DNA of 15,923 bases from Candidatus Parcubacteria bacterium. GTDB lineage: Bacteria > Patescibacteriota > Minisyncoccia > 2-02-FULL-40-12 > GWA2-44-9. Shown piece after piece: positions 1 to 5,082 of this stretch (the stretch's first letter is position 1; every line of letters begins with the position of its first letter). A model generated the notes under the pieces. It was not told the origin of the DNA and did not search any database. It was given only the letters and a program-made list of their open reading frames with translations. Where the stretch lies: NCBI GenBank assembly GCA_019662005.1, contig JAIFWG010000006.1, positions 1 to 15,923 on the forward strand. Direction: 5' to 3'. Both the position numbers and the translations under genes were made by a program.

Positions 1-5
1 TGTTT

Positions 6-515
6 ATGCATAAAAAAGAATTAATTGAGAAGCTTAGAGCATTAGGAGTGGTCAAAAAAGGAGAAGTTCAATTAAAATTTGGCGGCGCATCTTCGGTTTA
101 TATTGATATTAAGAAAGCGTATGGGCATCCTGAAGCATTGCGTTTAATAGGTAAATACATGCAGCAAAATATTCCAAAGAAAACAACTTGTATTGCAGCT
201 TCTGGCTATGGAGGTTTGCCATTGGCTACTTATTTATCTTCAAAAAATAACTTAAAGCTTACGTTAGTAAGAGAAAAGCCAAAAAATCATGGAACATCAG
301 CCTGGATTGATGGTTACATACCAAATACTCAAGATGATGTTTTAATAGTTGATGATGTTATTACAACCGGAAAAGGTGTTAAACAAACAATGAAAGTTTT
401 AAAGAGCGCTAAGGCTAAAGTGATCGGTTGCTCAGTTCTTGTAAAAAGGACGGATGTAAGTTTAAAGATTCCTCTAAAACACATTCTTACTCTAAAAGAT
501 CTACAAAATGGATAA
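6..515 (+). CDS. pyrE: Orotate phosphoribosyltransferase
   Basis: Transfers ribose-5-phosphate from PRPP to orotate to give orotidine monophosphate, the fifth step of pyrimidine synthesis, in the cytosol. The type I phosphoribosyltransferase PRPP loop is clear at residues 112-124 (VLIVDDVITTGKG). The OPRT-specific stretch VREKPKNHGT (88-97) matches the usual catalytic-loop sequence, and the N-terminal GGASSVYIDIKK (26-37) corresponds to the orotate-side segment usually read as SGxxSxxYID. At 169 aa it is short for the family (about 200-215 aa), mainly at the C-terminus. The ATG at position 6 gives a family-like N-terminus, but the window starts only 5 bases upstream, so a slightly longer start and the promoter cannot be judged. 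Its last 8 bases overlap the LigD-like polymerase gene, so the two are probably co-transcribed. Other pyr genes are not in view. Confidence 0.88.
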   Translation: MHKKELIEKLRALGVVKKGEVQLKFGGASSVYIDIKKAYGHPEALRLIGKYMQQNIPKKTTCIAASGYGGLPLATYLSSKNNLKLTLVREKPKNHGTSAWIDGYIPNTQDDVLIVDDVITTGKGVKQTMKVLKSAKAKVIGCSVLVKRTDVSLKIPLKHILTLKDLQNG

Positions 516-1410
516 AGAAATAAAAATTAAGGGAAAGATAGTTAAGCTTACCAATCTAGATAAGGTATATTGGCCTAAGGAGGGTTTTACGAAAGGGGAG
601 CTGATTGAATATTATCGAAAAGTTTCTAAATTTATTTTGCCTTATTTGAAAGATCGGCCGGAGAGTTTAAATCGCCATCCCCATGGAATCGATGGTGAAA
701 GTTTTTATCAAAAAGATGTTGACCATCAAGGGCCAGAGTGGCTGCGAACGGTTAAAATATATTCTGAATCAAATGATAAAGATGTTAACTATCTTGTTTG
801 CGATGATGAAGCGACCTTGGTGTATATGAGCAATCTCGGTTGTGTCGAAATTAACCCATGGCTTTCGCGAGATGGTTCTTTGGATAATCCAGACTTTTCC
901 CTGATTGATCTTGATCCTGAAGGAATCGGATTTGATGCTGTTATTGAGGCAGCTCAAGTTGTTCACGAAGTTTTAGATAGTATGGGTGCTAAGCATTTTG
1001 TAAAAACTTCGGGTGCAAGCGGAATACATATTTTAATTCCATTGGGCGCTAAATATACTTATGAGCAGTCCAGACAATTCGCACATTTGATTGTCCAGCA
1101 AGTCCATGAGCAACTCCCAAAGACAACAAGTCTTGAACGCTCTCCCGCAGACCGGAAACATAAAGTCTATCTAGACTATCTCCAAAACTCTCGAGGACAA
1201 ACAATGGCTGCCCCATATTGCGTACGGCCCAGAGAGGGAATGCCTGTCTCAACACCGCTGGACTGGAGTGAGGTAAAACAAGGACTTGATCCGTTAGATT
1301 TTACGGTTAAAAATATTCTCTCTCGTTTAGAAAAGAAAGGCGACTTGTTAAAAGGTCTCCTGGGAAGGGGAGTCAATATAGAAAAGATTCTCGATAAGCT
1401 CGAAAAATAG
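508..1410 (+). CDS. Stand-alone LigD-type primase/polymerase domain protein
   Basis: A 300-aa protein matching the polymerase (PolDom, archaeo-eukaryotic primase superfamily) module of bacterial LigD, which adds nucleotides at DNA ends during non-homologous end joining. The catalytic aspartates are in DLDPEG (D134, D136), the nucleotide-binding SGxxGxH is at 168-174 with H174, and the third metal aspartate is D223 in VYLDYLQN. The typical MAAPYCVRPREG segment follows at 233-244, and the N-terminus has the usual LTNLDKVYWPKEGFTKGEL start. There is no fused ligase or 3'-phosphoesterase domain, and no Ku or ligase gene is visible in the window, so its partner and real pathway are open (end joining, gap filling or primer synthesis). 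The ATG lies inside the end of pyrE with no Shine-Dalgarno, which implies translational coupling. A terminator follows directly. The family assignment is firm; the biological role is inferred. Confidence 0.88.
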   Translation: MDKEIKIKGKIVKLTNLDKVYWPKEGFTKGELIEYYRKVSKFILPYLKDRPESLNRHPHGIDGESFYQKDVDHQGPEWLRTVKIYSESNDKDVNYLVCDDEATLVYMSNLGCVEINPWLSRDGSLDNPDFSLIDLDPEGIGFDAVIEAAQVVHEVLDSMGAKHFVKTSGASGIHILIPLGAKYTYEQSRQFAHLIVQQVHEQLPKTTSLERSPADRKHKVYLDYLQNSRGQTMAAPYCVRPREGMPVSTPLDWSEVKQGLDPLDFTVKNILSRLEKKGDLLKGLLGRGVNIEKILDKLEK

Positions 1411-1430
1411 CCCTCAAGGGGGCTGTTTTT
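1409..1430 (+). terminator. Rho-independent terminator of pyrE-polymerase operon
   Basis: Stem AGCCC (1409-1413) pairs with GGGCT (1420-1424) around a 6-nt loop, followed by G and five T (1426-1430). The stem begins in the stop codon of the upstream gene. Confidence 0.75.
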
Positions 1431-1434
1431 ATAG

Positions 1435-1464
1435 TTGACAAAACACCTAAAAACGTGGTATAAT
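1435..1464 (+). promoter_or_regulatory. Near-perfect sigma70-type promoter of the GC-rich gene
   Basis: TTGACA (1435-1440), an 18-nt spacer, then TATAAT (1459-1464) preceded by TGG, an extended -10. Both hexamers are perfect consensus. Start of transcription is expected near 1471, giving a leader of about 50 nt, unlike the leaderless arrangement of several neighbouring promoters. The promoter lies in AT-rich sequence resembling the rest of the window, not in the GC-rich composition of the gene it drives. Confidence 0.85.
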
Positions 1465-1511
1465 ATAAGTATAGAGTCAGTAGCATTTGAACCTTCCCAA
1501 CATTCCTTTTC

Positions 1512-1516
1512 AGGAG
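1512..1516 (+). promoter_or_regulatory. Shine-Dalgarno AGGAG that decides the start at 1523
   Basis: AGGAG with a 6-nt spacer to the ATG at 1523. Other genes in the window have no comparable purine-rich site, so this one sets the gene apart as well as fixing its start. Confidence 0.7.
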
Positions 1517-1522
1517 ACAGTC

Positions 1523-2002
1523 ATGAAGAAAATGATCATCGGAGCGGTGCTTGTCGTTCTGTCGGCTTCGTCGGCGTTCGCGCAGACCGAAGTCAAACTA
1601 ACACTCGCGTCGGTCATCTCTTCAGAGGAGACGAAGGTCGGCGAGAAGATCAGCATGACGCTCGCGGAAGATGCGGTCATCAACGGCCGCCAGATCGCCG
1701 CCGGAACGACGGTCGTCGGCGTCGCCACGATGGTCAAGGCGAACGACTTCGGCGGCCAGCCTGGCCAGGTGCAGATCAGTATCTCGCAGATCGGCGCCGC
1801 GAAACTGAACGTTGTGAAGAACTTCGACGGCTTCGTCTCAGAAAACAAGAGCGAGACGAAGAAGGCGAAGTTCGGACGCTTCGGCCTCAAGCTGGCCAAG
1901 ATCGGCACGGAGATCGGCGGCAGCGTTCATGGCGGCCGGTACATCCAGGGCCGCAACGTGGACATGCGTCCGGGGACGACTTTCAGCATCGTCGCGCAGT
2001 AA
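1523..2002 (+). CDS. Small exported protein, GC-rich, probably acquired
   Basis: A 159-aa protein of unknown function with a classic signal peptide: MKK, a hydrophobic core at 5-14, then ASSAFA with likely cleavage after A20. The mature part looks all-beta. It contains a segment VGEKISMTLAEDAVINGR followed by IAAGTTVVGVA, a pattern I associate with small bacterial periplasmic or cell-surface beta domains, and it ends in MRPGTTFSIVAQ; I cannot name the family. An in-frame ATG at 1487 exists, but the start at 1523 is chosen because the signal peptide begins there and AGGAG (1512-1516) sits 6 nt upstream. This is the only clear Shine-Dalgarno in the window. By eye the gene is roughly 60-65% GC, with mostly G or C in third positions, against AT-rich neighbours on both sides. 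It is a monocistronic unit with its own promoter and terminator. Horizontal acquisition is the likeliest reading. Confidence 0.8.
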   Translation: MKKMIIGAVLVVLSASSAFAQTEVKLTLASVISSEETKVGEKISMTLAEDAVINGRQIAAGTTVVGVATMVKANDFGGQPGQVQISISQIGAAKLNVVKNFDGFVSENKSETKKAKFGRFGLKLAKIGTEIGGSVHGGRYIQGRNVDMRPGTTFSIVAQ

Positions 2003-2028
2003 CTACACGCGAACCAGGAGACCTCAGT

Positions 2029-2057
2029 GGCGGGCCGTAAAGGCCCGCCCTTTTTTT
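2029..2057 (+). terminator. GC-rich Rho-independent terminator of the acquired gene
   Basis: Perfect 8-bp stem GGCGGGCC (2029-2036) / GGCCCGCC (2042-2049), loop GTAAA, then C and seven T (2051-2057). Its GC-rich stem matches the gene rather than the surrounding genome, which suggests it came with the gene. Confidence 0.9.
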
Positions 2058-2059
2058 AC

Positions 2060-2086
2060 AAAAATATACTAGCTCGCGCTAGTATA
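2060..2086 (-). terminator. Terminator of the small minus-strand hypothetical gene
   Basis: Perfect 9-bp inverted repeat TATACTAGC (2065-2073) / GCTAGTATA (2078-2086) with a 4-nt loop. Read on the minus strand it is followed by TTTTT (2064-2060). It contains the TAG stop of the 2079-2366 gene and stands back to back with the plus-strand terminator at 2029-2057. Confidence 0.7.
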
Positions 2087-2366
2087 TCAAACCTTTTTCT
2101 ATGTCTTTTAGAATTTTGAGATCTGTTTCTGTGAATTGGACATTCATAAATTCTACTGCCACATTGGTCATTGTCTGTGTAACTTTTTTAATCTGATTCT
2201 TTTGCTGTTCATTATCAGTTTTGGCAACTTGCGCTATGCAAATTTTTAAAAGCTTTATGATCTCAAGAAAATCTTCCATTTTAAGATAACAGACATTAGT
2301 TGTTAAAATACGTTGATGCTCTAGGGCCAGAATCTCAAACTCATTGCCAGATGTGAGGAGTCTCAT
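2079..2366 (-). CDS. Small helical hypothetical protein
   Basis: A 95-aa protein I do not recognise. It is predicted to be mostly helical and soluble, with a run of I/L/K-rich segments (EDFLEIIKLLKICIAQVAK) and a polar linker (TDNEQQKNQIKK) before a second helical half ending in TETDLKILKDIEKG. The open frame extends upstream to a GTG at 2420, but that lies inside the loop of the efp terminator. The ATG at 2366 is therefore preferred; TATAAA (minus strand, 2379-2374) lies 7 nt upstream and would give a nearly leaderless message. A hairpin terminator sits exactly at its stop codon, which supports a real transcription unit. No Shine-Dalgarno is present. It could be a lineage-specific gene; a spurious ORF is possible but less likely given the terminator. 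Confidence 0.55.
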   Translation of the reverse strand: MRLLTSGNEFEILALEHQRILTTNVCYLKMEDFLEIIKLLKICIAQVAKTDNEQQKNQIKKVTQTMTNVAVEFMNVQFTETDLKILKDIEKGLIY

Positions 2367-2401
2367 CTGTATTTTTATAAAGAGTACTACTTGTTGGCAG
2401 A

Positions 2402-2436
2402 AAATCAAAACCGGCTCCACGAGCCGGTTTTGATTT
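2402..2436 (-). terminator. Terminator of efp
   Basis: A 16-bp perfect inverted repeat: 2402-2417 pairs with 2421-2436 around the 3-nt loop CAC. The GC core is CCGGCTC/GAGCCGG with flanking A and T tracts. It overlaps the efp stop codon and runs into GATTTT on the minus strand. Because both arms carry A/T tracts it could act in both directions. Confidence 0.85.
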
Positions 2437-3007
2437 AGCCTTTGTTGCCTCTTTCCACATACTCACCTGTTTGGGTATTTATGATAATAGTATCTCCTGG
2501 TTCTATAAAGAGGGGTGCGTTGATATTGGCACCAGTTTCAATAGTAATTTGCTTTACGCCGCCTTGAGCGGTATCGCCTCGGATAGCTGGCGGAGCTTCG
2601 GTAACTTTGAACTCCATCTTAACTGGTAATTCAATACTTATAACATTGCCTTCAAATGTGATGGCATCCATTACGGTGTTAGCTTTGAGAAACTTGGTTG
2701 AGTCTCCTAATATTTCGCTTAAGAGCTGAAATCGCTGAGAGGGATCGGTTTCATGTGAGAACCAATATTGTTCTCGGTGATTGTATAAAAACTTAACTTT
2801 CTTGCGTTCGACATCTGCAGCCTCAAATACATCAGATTGGGCGAAATTGCGTTCAAGCAACTTACCATTAAGAAGATTGCGCATGCGTACCTGAACTGTT
2901 GGCCGGCGTTGCTGCATTTTTAAATGGTGAGTTTCAATAACTACAAAAGGCTGACCTTCGTATATAAAGTATGTTTTTGGTTTTAGTTCGTTTACTCCCA
3001 GTGCCAT
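2435..3007 (-). CDS. efp: Translation elongation factor P
   Basis: A 190-aa EF-P, which binds ribosomes stalled on polyproline and promotes peptide-bond formation. The KOW-like N-terminal domain is residues 1-65 (NELKPKTYFIYEGQPFVVIE), followed by two OB-type domains. The C-terminal signature is present as IRGDTAQGGVKQITIETGA (about 149-167) and GEYVERG (181-187). The frame is open to 3058, but the EF-P N-terminus MALGVNELKPKTYF begins at the ATG at 3007, so that start is used. The domain I tip loop is unusual: ungapped alignment to E. coli EF-P puts Q33 where the modified Lys34 sits, within KMQQRRP. No efp-modification gene is in view. A promoter with its -10 at 3047-3052 lies upstream, inside and just beyond the end of the peptidase-like gene, and a strong terminator follows. 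Confidence 0.95.
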   Translation of the reverse strand: MALGVNELKPKTYFIYEGQPFVVIETHHLKMQQRRPTVQVRMRNLLNGKLLERNFAQSDVFEAADVERKKVKFLYNHREQYWFSHETDPSQRFQLLSEILGDSTKFLKANTVMDAITFEGNVISIELPVKMEFKVTEAPPAIRGDTAQGGVKQITIETGANINAPLFIEPGDTIIINTQTGEYVERGNKG

Positions 3008-3020
3008 GGTTTTGTATATA

Positions 3021-3043
3021 AAAGACCTCTCCTTGAGGCCTTT
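3021..3043 (-). terminator. Hairpin between the HExxH gene and efp (terminator or 5' leader element)
   Basis: Arms 3021-3029 and 3035-3043 form a 9-bp stem with one G-T pair and a 5-nt loop. On the minus strand it is followed by TATATAC, so the T tract is weak. It probably ends the HExxH gene transcript. The efp start of transcription is predicted near 3040, inside the hairpin, so an efp leader role cannot be excluded. Confidence 0.45.
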
Positions 3044-3046
3044 GTG

Positions 3047-3075
3047 ATAATACCACATTTAATTTAGTACTGCAA
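3047..3075 (-). promoter_or_regulatory. Probable efp promoter
   Basis: On the minus strand TTGCAG (3075-3070), a 17-nt spacer, then TATTAT (3052-3047) preceded by TGG, the same extended -10 seen upstream of other genes here. Predicted start of transcription is about 3040, giving a leader of roughly 33 nt. Confidence 0.6.
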
Positions 3076-3603
3076 TAAATGTTTTTCTTTATATGCTTGA
3101 GCATTTTTAATCCTCGCTGCCATCTCTTTGTCTGGGAGGAAAGCATTGCAGAAGTCTATTAACACATCTGGTGAACTGAAGCTTAAAGCAAATGTATCTG
3201 CTTGAATCTGTTCGTTTAGTGTGGAGCCTTCGTGTCTGAGGTGATTGTAATAGATATGCCCAAATTCATGGCTTATAATAAAATTTCGAGTCTGGCTATC
3301 GTATGAATGGAATACTGGAATATAAAAAAGAATGACAAAAGTATTGTGTTCCTTGATGACCATGGCGGGGTTTCTGTGGTTTTCTATGTTTGGAGGTTCT
3401 CCTCGGTAAGAGACTGGTTTGTGCACTTGTTGAACCATGAAGTTAAAGAATTCTTGTTCTTGGCTATCAAGCACAGGTTTGGATGGAGAAACAGCTGACA
3501 ATGATAGATCGGTCATCCTTAGCGGAGCACTTATAGACCACAATACAATCATTCCACAAAATGCTGTAACTAAGGCGATGCTAAGCCTTTCTTTTGTTCT
3601 CAA
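3064..3603 (-). CDS. Membrane-anchored HExxH putative metallopeptidase
   Basis: A 179-aa protein with one N-terminal hydrophobic segment (about 7-27) and a gluzincin-like zinc motif SHEFGHIYYNH: H112, E113 and H116. Downstream EQIQADTFALS (131-141) offers E131 as a third ligand, an arrangement similar to ImmA/IrrE (M78-like) and M48 peptidases. The catalytic part should lie outside the membrane if the N-terminus is a signal anchor; topology is inferred. The start is TTG at 3603; no ATG upstream of the hydrophobic segment is available, and it gives a sensible signal anchor. It is divergent from the secreted repeat protein at 3701, across a short region holding a dyad-symmetric element. Substrate is unknown. 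The zinc motif is firm, the exact peptidase family is not. Confidence 0.75.
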   Translation of the reverse strand: MRTKERLSIALVTAFCGMIVLWSISAPLRMTDLSLSAVSPSKPVLDSQEQEFFNFMVQQVHKPVSYRGEPPNIENHRNPAMVIKEHNTFVILFYIPVFHSYDSQTRNFIISHEFGHIYYNHLRHEGSTLNEQIQADTFALSFSSPDVLIDFCNAFLPDKEMAARIKNAQAYKEKHLLQY

Positions 3604-3643
3604 TTGTTAGGGGTCTATTATTAAATTAGCTTTTAAATTGCTT

Positions 3644-3667
3644 AATGACAAGCAGATTATTGTCATT
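3644..3667. promoter_or_regulatory. Candidate operator: perfect dyad in divergent promoter region
   Basis: AATGACAA (3644-3651) and TTGTCATT (3660-3667) form a perfect 8-bp inverted repeat with 8-nt spacing. The right arm abuts and overlaps by 2 bases the plus-strand -35 (3666-3671). The left arm contains TTGTCA on the minus strand, a possible -35 for the divergent HExxH gene. No T tract follows, so it is not a terminator. A repressor or activator site for both genes is inferred. Confidence 0.45.
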
Positions 3668-3694
3668 GACTTTAGCTCACTTTCGTGGTATACT
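3666..3694 (+). promoter_or_regulatory. Strong promoter of the secreted three-repeat protein, leaderless
   Basis: TTGACT (3666-3671), a 17-nt spacer, then TATACT (3689-3694) preceded by TGG. Six bases separate the -10 from the ATG at 3701, so the transcript should begin at or within a base of the start codon. Confidence 0.82.
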
Positions 3695-3700
3695 TAATAT

Positions 3701-4453
3701 ATGAATAAGTATCGTACTCTAATCTCTAGTTTGGTTCTCGCGACCTTTATCGGGGCGCCTTTAGTTTCTAGCGCAGCTACTTCTGGCACATTGGATACTA
3801 TAAATAATCCTCAAAACGTTGTCTGTGAAGCATTGGCACAAATTGGTATGCCTTGCGTTGGTAATCGTAATCAAGACTCAAATGATAATCAAAACCAACC
3901 TACTGGTAATATTGTTGGTGACGGGACTACTTCTCGTCCATATGTAAAAAGTGCCGTAACTTTGGTTCAGGTTCCAAATGAAACCGAAATCTACCAAATC
4001 ATAAATGGCCAGAAACACCTTATTCCAACTCTAGATATTTTCTATGACTATGGATATACCAATGGCATGGTTCAAGTAATCAGTGCTGCTCAATTGAATC
4101 GATATCCTCGTGTGCGATTGGTACAAGCTAAAGGGGATTCAAAACACACCTATTATATTACTGAAGGCGGTTTAATTCGCTTGATTCCAAATAAGAAAGT
4201 TTTTGAAGCTTATGGCAACCGATCAGATGAGATAATCATTATTAGTAAACGAGAGCTTAATTACTATCCCGTAAACCAATTCGTGTTTCAAGAAGACCCA
4301 CTAAATAAAGATGTCTTTCAACTTATTGGAGGCGGCAAGAGTTACCTAACGCCGACAGCCGTTCGAAGAATGGGCATCAGAGATATCGATGTTGCGCCGG
4401 TCAGCAAAGCTGAACTGGACGCATACAAAATGCTCGCACCTGTTCTGAAGTAA
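3701..4453 (+). CDS. Secreted protein with three CPR-type surface repeats
   Basis: A 250-aa exported protein. The signal peptide spans residues 1-26 (hydrophobic core LISSLVLATFIGAPL, then SSAA). A linker rich in N, Q, D and G (53-75) follows, then three copies of a repeat of about 50 residues at roughly 87-135, 138-190 and 192-242. Each repeat reads as a hydrophobic strand, a turn with N/G-K/G (NGQKHLIP, EGGLIRLIP, GGGKSYLTP), a helix ending in Y/MG, a VxxIS/VSKAEL-type segment and, in the first two copies, an LNxYP end. I have seen this repeat style in exported proteins of Patescibacteria; its function is unknown, with cell-wall or surface binding plausible. A Cys pair (C42, C52) lies between signal and linker. 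It has its own strong promoter and terminator, so it is likely a highly expressed single-gene unit. Confidence 0.8.
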   Translation: MNKYRTLISSLVLATFIGAPLVSSAATSGTLDTINNPQNVVCEALAQIGMPCVGNRNQDSNDNQNQPTGNIVGDGTTSRPYVKSAVTLVQVPNETEIYQIINGQKHLIPTLDIFYDYGYTNGMVQVISAAQLNRYPRVRLVQAKGDSKHTYYITEGGLIRLIPNKKVFEAYGNRSDEIIIISKRELNYYPVNQFVFQEDPLNKDVFQLIGGGKSYLTPTAVRRMGIRDIDVAPVSKAELDAYKMLAPVLK

Positions 4454-4457
4454 TCTC

Positions 4458-4494
4458 AATCAAAAAATCCAGCGATCCGCTGGATTTTTTGATT
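4458..4494 (+). terminator. Terminator of the secreted repeat protein
   Basis: A 17-bp perfect stem (4458-4474 / 4478-4494) with a 3-nt loop ATC and GC core CCAGCG/CGCTGG. Six A in the left arm and six T in the right arm allow function in both directions. Confidence 0.9.
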
Positions 4495-4499
4495 TGTTT

Positions 4500-4508
4500 T
4501 GATATGAT
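4500..4508 (+). promoter_or_regulatory. Extended -10 upstream of the ROK-like gene
   Basis: TGA followed by TATGAT (4503-4508). No convincing -35 is visible because the preceding terminator occupies that position. Predicted start of transcription about 4515 gives a leader of about 12 nt. Confidence 0.45.
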
Positions 4509-4526
4509 CCAGGCACATCTTTAACA

Positions 4527-5057
4527 ATGATTAGAATGACAGAAAGTTTTGAATTGATTTTAGGAAATGAAGTTATGGCCAGGTCTGGTTATCACCCTGT
4601 TTGGTTCGGGCATGCTTCTATGTTCGCTGCTGGGGATACCAGAACTTGCGAATGCGGAAGTGTTAATTGCATAGAGACTTTTTTAAGCAAAAAAGGGCTT
4701 GCTATTACTTATTGCGATGCGCAACAGAAAAATTGGAAAGCTATGTCTGCTTCAGAAACAGACAAATTAACCGAAAGCATTCTGCCAGCAATCACTGTAG
4801 GTTTAGTTGAAGGTGATGCCGAGAAGCGAAGATTTTGGGATTCGGTACTTAGCCGATATATGCTTCATTTGAAATACTCTCTCCGGAACGTAGGCTGTGC
4901 TTATTTACCATCTGAAATTATTATCAAAGGAGAAATCATAAGCAGTCTTCCTCAACTTAAAGAAAAGATCCGCGCTTTCTTTGAACAGATCCCACAACAG
5001 GGTCGGCACGACCATTATCTACATTGGCTTGCTGGGATTGTTTGCACAATCGAGTAG
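4527..5057 (+). CDS. Truncated ROK-family-like protein without kinase N-terminus
   Basis: A 176-aa protein that aligns with the C-terminal half of ROK (repressor, ORF, kinase) proteins. The zinc-binding motif is recognisable: H29, then C41, C43 and C48 in TCECGSVNCIETFLS, against the ROK pattern of His followed by CxCGxxGCxE. Downstream, YSLRNVGCAYLPSEIIIKGE (117-136) corresponds to the segment that normally ends IVLGGG. The N-terminal half is absent: there is no DxGGT phosphate-binding motif and no catalytic Asp, and only about 70 bases separate it from the previous gene. The sugar-binding ExGH has become WFGH (26-29). It is therefore unlikely to phosphorylate sugars and could be a degenerate remnant or a repurposed zinc domain. 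It has its own extended -10 and terminator, so it is probably expressed. The ATG at 4527 is the first available; M4 is an alternative. Confidence 0.6.
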   Translation: MIRMTESFELILGNEVMARSGYHPVWFGHASMFAAGDTRTCECGSVNCIETFLSKKGLAITYCDAQQKNWKAMSASETDKLTESILPAITVGLVEGDAEKRRFWDSVLSRYMLHLKYSLRNVGCAYLPSEIIIKGEIISSLPQLKEKIRAFFEQIPQQGRHDHYLHWLAGIVCTIE

Positions 5058-5060
5058 AAT

Positions 5061-5082
5061 TCCGCCTAAGGGCGGATTTTTT
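5061..5082 (+). terminator. Terminator of the ROK-like gene
   Basis: Stem TCCGCC (5061-5066) / GGCGGA (5071-5076), loop TAAG, then six T (5077-5082). It sits between convergent genes and touches the fmt stop codon; on the minus strand no good T tract follows. Confidence 0.8.

Noticed and set aside
1510..1908. 132-aa minus-strand frame antisense to the GC-rich gene
   Set aside because: Shadow frame typical of GC-rich coding sequence; no promoter or ribosome-binding site on that strand.
1435..2040. 201-aa plus-strand frame overlapping the GC-rich gene
   Set aside because: Arg/Gly-rich out-of-frame reading of the GC-rich gene that starts in its promoter and runs into its terminator; the 1523 frame has the signal peptide and ribosome-binding site.
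2367..2420. GTG-initiated extension of the small hypothetical gene
   Set aside because: The GTG lies in the loop of the efp terminator, so a transcript starting correctly downstream would not include it.
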